DNA of 64,000 nt, from contig NW_027473494.1 of NCBI RefSeq assembly GCF_050947335.1, forward strand, positions 186,001 to 250,000, given 5' to 3'. The notes under the pieces are model-generated. The model saw nothing but the letters and a program-made list of their open reading frames with translations. It did no database searches and was not told where the DNA came from. The stretch is from Megachile rotundata. Taxonomy: Eukaryota > Arthropoda > Insecta > Hymenoptera > Megachilidae. The translations under genes and the position numbers were made by a program. Positions 55,700 through 64,000 of this stretch are shown here, in pieces. Position 1 is the stretch's first letter. Each line of letters starts with the position of its first letter.

Positions 55700-58600
55700 T
55701 TAGGTTGATAATATTACGAGTAATGAGTATAGTAAATGTCGTGCTATCGATCATATCTGCATAATATGGTTAATAATATGAGTTAGATTGATAATAGTGA
55801 GTGTAATAAGTATAGTAATTGTCGTTCTATCGATCATATTAGCATAATATCGTTAATAATATGAGTTAGATTGATAATAATAAGAGTAATAAGTATAGTA
55901 ATTGTCGTTCTATCGATCATATAAGCATAATATGGCTAATAATATGAGTTAGATTGATAATAATAAGAGTAATAGGTATAGTAATTGTCGTTATATCGAT
56001 CATATAAGCATAATATGGCTAATAGCATGAGTTAGATTGATAATAATAAGAGTAATGAGTATAGTAATTGTCGTTCTATCGATCATATCTGCATAATATG
56101 GTTAATAATATGAGTTAGATTGATAATAATAAGAGCAATGAGTATAGTAGTTGTCGTACTATCGATCATGTAAGCATAATATGGCTAATAATATTAGGTA
56201 GATTGATAATAATAAGTGTAATAAGTATAGTAATTGTCGTCCTATCGATCATAATTGCATAATATGGTTAATAATATGAGTTAGATTGATGATAATAAGA
56301 GCAATGAGTATAGTAATTGTCGTACTATCGATCATATAAGCATAATATGGCTAATAATATGAGTTAGATTTATAATAATAGGAGTAATAAGTATAGTAAT
56401 TGTCGTTCTATCGATCATATAAGCACAATATGGCTAATAATATGAGTTAGATTGATAATAATAACAGTAATAAGTATAGTAATTGTCGTTCTATCGATAA
56501 TATAAGCATAATATGGCTAATAATATGAGTTAGACTGATAATACTAAGAGTAGTGAGTATAGTAATTCTCGTTCTATCGATCATATAAGCATAATATGGC
56601 TAATAATATGAGTTAGATTGATAATAATAAGAGTAATGAGTACAGTAATTGTCGTTCTATCGATCATATAAGCATAATGTGGCTAATAATATGAGTTAGA
56701 TTTATAATAATAAGAGTAATAAGTATAGTAATTGTCGTTCTATCGATCATATAAGCATAATATGGCTAATAATATGTGTTAGATTGATAATAATAACAGT
56801 AATAAGTATAGTAATTGTCGTTCTATCGATAATATAAGCATAATATGGCTAATAATATGAGTTAGATTGATAATAATAACAGTAATAAGTATAGTAATTG
56901 TCGTTCTCTCGATCATATAAGCATAATATGGCTAATAATATGAGTTAGGTTGATAATAATAAGAGTAATAAGTATAGTAAATGTCGTGCTATCGATCATA
57001 TCTGCATAATATGGTTAATAATATGAGTTAGATTGATAATAGTGAGTGTAATAAGTATAGTAATTGTCGTTTTATCGATCATATTAGCATAATATGGTTA
57101 ATAACATGAGTTAGATTGATAATAGTAAGAGTAATAAGTATAGTGATTGTCGTTCTATCGATCATATAAGCATAATATGGCTAATAATATGAGTTAGATT
57201 GATAATAATAAGAGTAATAAGTATAGTAATTGTCGTTCTATCGATCATATCTGCATAATATGGTCAATAATATGAGTTAGATTGATAATAATAAGAGTAA
57301 TAAGTATAGTAATTGTCGTTCTATCGATCATATCTGCATAATATGGTTAATAATATGAGTTAGATTGATAATAATCAGAGTAATAGGTATAGTAATTGTC
57401 GTTATATCGATCATATAAGCATAATATGGTTAATAATATGAGTTAGATTGATGATAGTGAGTGTAATAAGTATAGTAATTGTCGTTCTATCGATCATATT
57501 AGCATAATATGGTTATTAATACGAGTTAGATTGATAATAATGAGAGTAATAAGTATAGTAATTGTCGTTCTATCGATCATATAAGCATAATATGGCTAAT
57601 AATATGAGTTAGATTGATAATAATAACAGTAATAAGTATAGTAATTGTCGTTCTATCGATAATATAAGTATAATATGGCTAATAATATGAGTCAGGTTGA
57701 TAATAATAAGAGTAATAAGTATAGTGATTGTCGTTCTCTCGATCATATAAGCATAATATGGCTAATAATATGAGTTAGGTTGATAATAATAAGAGTAATA
57801 AGTATAGTAAATGTCGTGCTATCGATCATATCTGCATAATATGGTTAATAATATGAGTTAGATTGATAATAGTGAGTGTAATAAGTATAGTAATTGTCGT
57901 TTTATCGATCATATTAGCATAATATGGTTAATAACATGAGTTAGATTGATAATAGTAAGAGTAATAAGTATAATGATTGTCGTTCTATCGATCATATAAG
58001 CATAATATGGCTAATAATATGAGTTAGATTGATAATAATAAGAGTAATAAGTATAGTAATTGTCGTTCTATCGATCATAATTGCATAATATGGATAATAA
58101 TATGAGTTAGATTGATAATAGTGAGTGTAATAAATATAGTAATTGTCGTTCTATCGCTCATATAAGCACAATATGGCTAATAATATGAGTTAGATTGATA
58201 ATAATAAGAGTAATAAGTATAGTAATTGTCGTTCTATCGATCATATAAGCATAATATGGCTAATAATATGAGTTAGATTGATAATAATAAGTGTAATAAG
58301 TATAGTAATTGTCGTTCTATCGATCATAATTGCATAATATGGTTAATAATATGAGTTAGATTGATAATAATAAGAGCAATGAGTATAGTAATTGTCGTAC
58401 TATCGATCATATAAGCATAATATGGCTAATACTATGAGTTAGATTTATAATAATAAGAGTAATAAATATAGTAATTGTCGTTCTATCGATCATATATGCA
58501 TAATATGGTTAATAATATCAGTTAGATTGATAATAATAAGAGTAATAAGTATAGTAATTGTCGTTATATCGATCATATAACCATAATATGGCTAATAGCA

Positions 58601-59185
58601 TGAGTTAGATTGATAATAATAAGAGTAATGAGTATAGTAATTGTCGTTCTATCGATCATATCTGCATAATATGGTCAATAATATGAGTTAGATTGATAAT
58701 AGTGAGTGTAATAAATATTGTAATTGTCGTTCTATCGCTCATATAAGAACAATATGGCTAATAATATGAGTTGGATTGATAATGATAAGAGTAATGAGTA
58801 TAGTAATTGTAGTTCTATCGATCATATAAGCATAATATGTCTAATAATATGAGTTAGATTCATAATAATATGAGTAATAAGTATAGTAATTGTCGTTCTA
58901 TCGATCATATAAGCATAATATGGCTAATAATATGAGTTAGATTGATAATAATAAGAGTAATGAGTACAGTACTTGTCGTTCTATCGATCATATAAGCATA
59001 ATGTGGCTAATAATATGAGTTAGATTTATAATAATAAGAGTAATAAGTATAGTAATTGTCGTTCTATCGATAATATAAGCATAATATGGCTAATAATATG
59101 AGTTAGGTAGATAATAATAAGAGTAATAAGTATAGTGATTGTCTTTCTATCGATCATATAAGCATAATATGGCTAATAATATGAG
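55700..59185 (+). repeat. 43-monomer higher-order repeat, copy B (one unit lost, 3486 bp)
   Basis: Same order as copy A, but the next TTAGGTTGATAATATTACG is at 59186, 42 units on. The missing monomer is the TTAGATCGATAATGATAAG unit: copy A has it just after 55360, while here the sequence goes from the CATAATAATATGAG unit straight to the AGTACAGTACTTG unit near 58970. Confidence 0.87.
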
Positions 59186-61427
59186 TTAGGTTGATAATAT
59201 TACGAGTAATGAGTATAGTAAATGTCGTGCTATCGATCATATCTGCATAATATGGTTAATAATATGAGTTAGATTGATAATAATAAGAGCAATGAGTATA
59301 GTAGTTGTCGTACTATCGATCATGTAAGCATAATATGGCTAATAATATTAGGTAGATTGATAATAATAAGTGTAATAAGTATAGTAATTGTCGTCCTATC
59401 GATCATAATTGCATAATATGGTTAATAATATGAGTTAGATTGATGATAATAAGAGCAATGAGTATAGTAATTGTCGTACTATCGATCATATAAGCATAAT
59501 ATGGCTAATAATATGAGTTAGATTTATAATAATAGGAGTAATAAGTATAGTAATTGTCGTTCTATCGATCATATAAGCACAATATGGCTAATAATATGAG
59601 TTAGATTGATAATAATAACAGTAATAAGTATAGTAATTGTCGTTCTATCGATCATATCTGCATAATATGGTCAATAATATGAGTTAGATTGATAATAATA
59701 AGAGTAATAAGTATAGTAATTGTCGTTCTATCGATCATATCTGCATAATATGGTTAATAATATGAGTTAGATTGATAATAATCAGAGTAAGAGGTATAGT
59801 AATTGTCGTTATATCGATCATATAAGCATAATATGGTTAATAATATGAGTTAGATTGATGATAGTGAGTGTAATAAGTATAGTAATTGTCGTTCTATCGA
59901 TCATATTAGCATAATATGGTTATTAATACGAGTTAGATTGATAATAATGAGAGTAATAAGTATAGTAATTGTCGTTCTATCGATCATATAAGCATAATAT
60001 GGCTAATAATATGAGTTAGATTGATAATAATAACAGTAATAAGTATAGTAATTGTCGTTCTATCGATAATATAAGTATAATATGGCTAATAATATGAGTC
60101 AGGTTGATAATAATAAGAGTAATAAGTATAGTGATTGTCGTTCTCTCGATCATATAAGCATAATATGGCTAATAATATGAGTTAGGTTGATAATAATAAG
60201 AGTAATAAGTATAGTAAATGTCGTGCTATCGATCATATCTGCATAATATGGTTAATAATATGAGTTAGATTGATAATAGTGAGTGTAATAAGTATAGTAA
60301 TTGTCGTTTTATCGATCATATTAGCATAATATGGTTAATAACATGAGTTAGATTGATAATAGTAAGAGTAATAAGTATAATGATTGTCGTTCTATCGCTC
60401 ATATAAGCACAATATGGCTAATAATATGAGTTAGATTGATAATAATAAGAGTAATAAGTATAGTAATTGTCGTTCTATCGATCATATAAGCATAATATGG
60501 CTAATAATATGAGTTAGATTGATAATAATAAGTGTAATAAGTATAGTAATTGTCGTTCTATCGATCATAATTGCATAATATGGTTAATAATATGAGTTAG
60601 ATTGATAATAATAAGAGCAATGAGTATAGTAATTGTCGTACTATCGATCATATAAGCATAATATGGCTAATACTATGAGTTAGATTTATAATAATAAGAG
60701 TAATAAATATAGTAATTGTCGTTCTATCGATCATATATGCATAATATGGTTAATAATATCAGTTAGATTGATAATAATAAGAGTAATAAGTATAGTAATT
60801 GTCGTTATATCGATCATATAACCATAATATGGCTAATAGCATGAGTTAGATTGATAATAATAAGAGTAATGAGTATAGTAATTGTCGTTCTATCGATCAT
60901 ATCTGCATAATATGGTCAATAATATGAGTTAGATTGATAATAGTGAGTGTAATAAATATTGTAATTGTCGTTCTATCGCTCATATAAGAACAATATGGCT
61001 AATAATATGAGTTGGATTGATAATGATAAGAGTAATGAGTATAGTAATTGTAGTTCTATCGATCATATAAGCATAATATGTCTAATAATATGAGTTAGAT
61101 TCATAATAATATGAGTAATAAGTATAGTAATTGTCGTTCTATCGATCATATAAGCATAATATGGCTAATAATATGAGTTACATCGATAATGATAAGAGTA
61201 ATAAGTATAGTAATTGTCGTTCTATCGATCATTTAAGCATAATATGGCTAATAATATGAGTTAGATTGATTATAATAAGAGTAATGAGTACAGTACTTGT
61301 CGTTCTATCGATCATATAAGCATAATGTGGCTAATAATATGAGTTAGATTTATAATAATAAGAGTAATAAGTATAGTAATTGTCGTTCTATCGATAATAT
61401 AAGCATAATATGGCTAATAATATGAGT
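59186..61427 (+). repeat. 43-monomer higher-order repeat, copy C (27 units)
   Basis: Third copy, shortened by whole monomers at several points: GTCCTATCG is 38 units after its copy-B partner (59393 against 56239), and CTATCGCTC is 27 units after (60973 against 58732). It keeps the unit that copy B lost, here with one change (TTACATCGATAATG near 61178), so it cannot derive from copy B by simple truncation. A private change GTAAGAGGTATAG is near 59787. Confidence 0.83.
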
Positions 61428-61437
61428 TAGATTGATA

Positions 61438-63937
61438 ACATTAAGAGTAATAAGTATAGTAATTGTCGTTCTATCGATCATATAAGCATAATATGGCTAA
61501 TAATACGAGTTAGCTTGATAATAATACGAGTAATAAGTATAGTAAATGTCGTGCTATCGATCATATCTGCATAATATGGTTAATAATATGAGTTAGATTG
61601 ATAATAGTGAGTGTAATTAGTATAGTAATTGTCGTTCTATCGATCATATTAGCATAATATGGTTAATAATATGAGTTAGATTGATAATAATAAGAGTAAT
61701 AAGTATAGTAATTGTCGTTCTATCGATCATATAAGCATAATATGGCTAATAATATGAGTTAGATTGATAATAATAAGAGCAGTGAGTATAGTAATTGTCG
61801 TTCTATCGATCATATAAGCATAATATGGCTAATATTTTGAGTTAGATTGATAATAATAAGAGTAATAAGTATAGTAATTGTCGTTCTATCGATCATTTAA
61901 GCATAATATGGCTAATAATATGAGTTAGATTGGTAACAATAAGAGCAGTGAGTATAGTAATTGTCGTTCTATCGATCATATAAGCATAATATGGCTAATA
62001 ATATGAGTTAGATTGATAACAATAAGAGTAATAAGTATAGTAATTGTCGTTCTATCGATCATATAAGCATAATATGGCTAATAATATGAGTTAGGTTGAT
62101 AATAATAAGCGTAATAAATATAGTAAATGTCGTGCTATCGATCATATCTGCATAATATGGTTAATAATATGAGTTAGATTGATAATAGTGAGTGTAATAA
62201 GTATAGTAATTGTCGTTCTATCGATCATTTAAGCATAATATGGCTAATAATATGAGTTAGATTGATAATAATAAGAGGAATGAGTACAGTAATTGTCGTT
62301 CTATCGATCATATAAGCATAATATGGCTAATAATATGAGTCAGGTTGATAATAATAAGAGTAATAAGTATAGTGATTGTCATTCTGTCGATCATATAAGC
62401 ATAATATGGCTAATAATATGAGTTAGGTTGATAATAATAAGAGTAATAAGTATAGTAAATGTCGTGCTATCGATCATATCTGCATAATATGGTTAATAAT
62501 ATGAGTTAGATTGATAATAGTGAGTGTAATAAGTATAGTAATTGTCGTTTTATCGATCATATTAGCATAATATGGTTAATAACATGAGTTAGATTGATAA
62601 TAGTAAGAGTAATAAGTATAGTGATTGTCGTTCTCTCGATCATATAAGCATAATATGGCTAATAATATGAGTTAGATCGATAATGATAAGAGTAATAAGT
62701 TCAAGAATTGTCGTTCTATCGATCATATAAGCATAATATGGCTAATAATATGAGTTAGATTGATAATAATAACAGTAATAAGTATAGTAATTGTCGTTTT
62801 ATCGATCATATTAGCATAATGTGGTTAATAACATGAGTTAGATTGATAATAGTAAGAGTAATAAGTATAGCGATTGTCGTTCTATCGATCATATAAGCAT
62901 AATATGGCTAATAATATGAGTTAGATTGATAATAATAAGAGTAATAAGTATAGTAATTGTCGTTCTATCGATCATAATTGCATAATATGGATAATAATAT
63001 GAGTTAGATTGATAATAGTGAGTGTAATAAATATAGTAATTGTCGTTTTATCGCTCATATAAGCACAATATGGCTAATAATATGAGTTAGATTGATAATA
63101 ATAAGAGTAATAAGTATAGTGATTGTCGTTCTATCGATCATATAACCATAATATGGCTAATAGCATGAGTTAGATTGATAATAATAAGAGTAATGAGTAT
63201 AGTAATTGTCGTTCTATCGATCATATCTGCATAATATGGTTAATAATATGAGTTAGATTGATAATAATAAGAGTAATAGGTATAGTAATTGTCGTTATAT
63301 CGATCATATGAGCATAATATGGCTAATAGCATGAGTTAGATTGATAATAATAAGAGTAATGAGTATAGTAATTGTCGTTCTATCGATCATATCTGCATAA
63401 TATGGTTAATAATATGAGTTAGATTGATAATAATAAGAGCAATGAGTATAGTAGTTGTCGTACTATCGATCATGTAAGCATAATATGGCTAATAATATTA
63501 GGTAGATTGATAATAATAAGTGTAATAAGTATAGTAATTGTCGTCCTATCGATCATAATTGCATAATATGGTTAATAATATGAGTTAGATTGATGATAAT
63601 AAGAGCAATGAGTATAGTAATTGTCGTACTATCGATCATATAAGCATAATATGGCTAATAATATGAGTTAGATTTATAATAATAGGAGTAATAAGTATAG
63701 TAATTGTCGTTCTATCGATCATATAAGCACAATATGGCTAATAATATGAGTTAGATTGATAATAATAACAGTAATAAGTATAGTAATTGTCGTTCTATCG
63801 ATAATATAAGCATAATATGGCTAATAATATGAGTTAGACTGATAATACTAAGAGTAGTGAGTATAGTAATTCTCGTTCTATCGATCATATAAGCATAATA
63901 TGGCTAATAATATGAGTGAGATTGATAATAATAAGAG
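61438..63937 (+). repeat. Large duplicated block, right copy (2.5 kb)
   Basis: Partner of 48573-51985, about 11 monomers shorter. It starts with ACATTAAGAG and CTTGATAATAATACGAG units and carries ATTTTGAG (61834), AAGTTCAAG (62697), AAGTATAGCG (62863), GTCCTATCG (63543) and TGAGTGAG (63913). After 63937 it leaves the left copy and continues as ordinary monomers to the window end. Confidence 0.82.
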
Positions 63938-64000
63938 TAATGAGTACAGTAATTGTCGTTCTATCGATCATATAAGCATAATGTGGCTAATAATATGAGT

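Larger units (their letters stand above)
2155..64000 (+). repeat. 83-bp satellite array, plus orientation (right arm)
   Basis: About 745 head-to-tail monomers of 83 bp. The consensus, in order, contains TTAGATTGATAATAATAAG, AGTAATAAGTATAGTAATTG, TCGTTCTATCGATC, ATATAAGCATAATATGG and CTAATAATATGAG. It has 34 A, 29 T, 14 G and 6 C (76% AT) and a GC skew of +0.4 on this strand. Most copies have an ATCGAT site, so digestion at ATCGAT would give an 83-bp ladder. Between CTATCG at 2798 and CTATCG at 63546 the net length change is only -8 bp in 732 units. No interruption by transposon, gene or unique DNA was seen anywhere in the arm. Family name and function are unknown to me; a structural role in heterochromatin or a centromere is an inference from the layout. 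Confidence 0.97.

Noticed and set aside
2155..64000. CRISPR array
   Set aside because: The whole 83-bp unit is conserved, with no alternation of short repeats and unique spacers, and there are no cas genes. Differences between units are scattered single bases.
2155..64000. CENP-B box or another known centromere motif
   Set aside because: I looked for a TTCG....A..CGGG-like motif and found none. The only G+C-richer stretch, TTGTCGTTCTATCGAT, does not fit.
2155..64000. Telomeric or subtelomeric repeat
   Set aside because: No TTAGGG, TTAGG or TTTAGGG runs. The short TTAGATTG and TTAGG strings are single parts of the 83-bp unit.
2155..64000. Hairpin within the unit (CATAT-AAGCATA-ATATG, or CTAA ... 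TTAG)
   Set aside because: Stems of four or five A/T-rich pairs are expected by chance in a 76% AT sequence, so I do not call a structure or a terminator.
2155..64000. Promoters or TATA boxes (TATAAG, TATAGT, TATAAT-like strings)
   Set aside because: They occur in every unit as part of the AT-rich consensus and have no downstream gene.
1..64000. tRNA, rRNA or other RNA genes
   Set aside because: No unique sequence exists outside the 83-bp units, and the unit has no tRNA-like or rRNA-like segment.

Overview
The whole window is one AT-rich tandem satellite and contains no gene that I can support. The unit is 83 bp. A consensus read off the monomers has 34 A, 29 T, 14 G and 6 C, about 24% GC. 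Copies run head to tail from base 1 to base 64000, broken only by a run of 100 N at 2055-2154. Satellite of this kind (tens of kilobases, higher-order repeats, no genes or transposons, a 100-N scaffold gap) points to a eukaryotic centromeric, pericentromeric or other heterochromatic block. I do not recognise the family and cannot name the species. CpG is not depleted in the unit, which fits a genome with little germline CpG methylation, such as many invertebrates; this is only a hint.

Layout. Positions 1-2054 hold about 24.7 monomers in the minus orientation, including an 8-monomer block that is repeated. The gap follows, and from 2155 to 64000 about 745 monomers lie in the plus orientation (plus is defined here as the strand reading CTATCGATCATATAAGC). 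The orientation change therefore falls exactly in the assembly gap. The plus array is a patchwork of longer blocks built from ordered monomer variants: a roughly 20-monomer cassette marked by CTAAGAATATGAG (seven marks, 2907 to 36680); a 4.8-kb block at 3880-8660 repeated at 15494-20278; a 32-monomer (2656-bp) tandem repeat at about 9650-14056 and a different one at 25700-33867; a 15-monomer (1245-bp) repeat at 40688-43005; a 43-monomer (3569-bp) repeat at 52131-61427; and a 48.6-52.0 kb block repeated at 61.4-63.9 kb. The stretches between are the same monomers in less regular order.

Unit length is held very strictly. From the CTATCG at 2798 to the one at 63546 the distance is 732 x 83 minus 8 bp, and the 8 bp are fully explained by a 4-bp deletion at 6103 and 2-bp deletions at 8404 and 20022. 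Change in this array has been by base substitution and by gain or loss of whole monomers, as expected from unequal exchange or gene conversion. Because 83 is not a multiple of 3, any reading frame passes through all three phases within three units and hits stops; the few short open frames are chance products. I saw no RNA gene, mobile element, CRISPR array, telomere repeat or unique sequence. The points most worth checking are the inverted junction at the gap, the nested higher-order structure and the near absence of indels.
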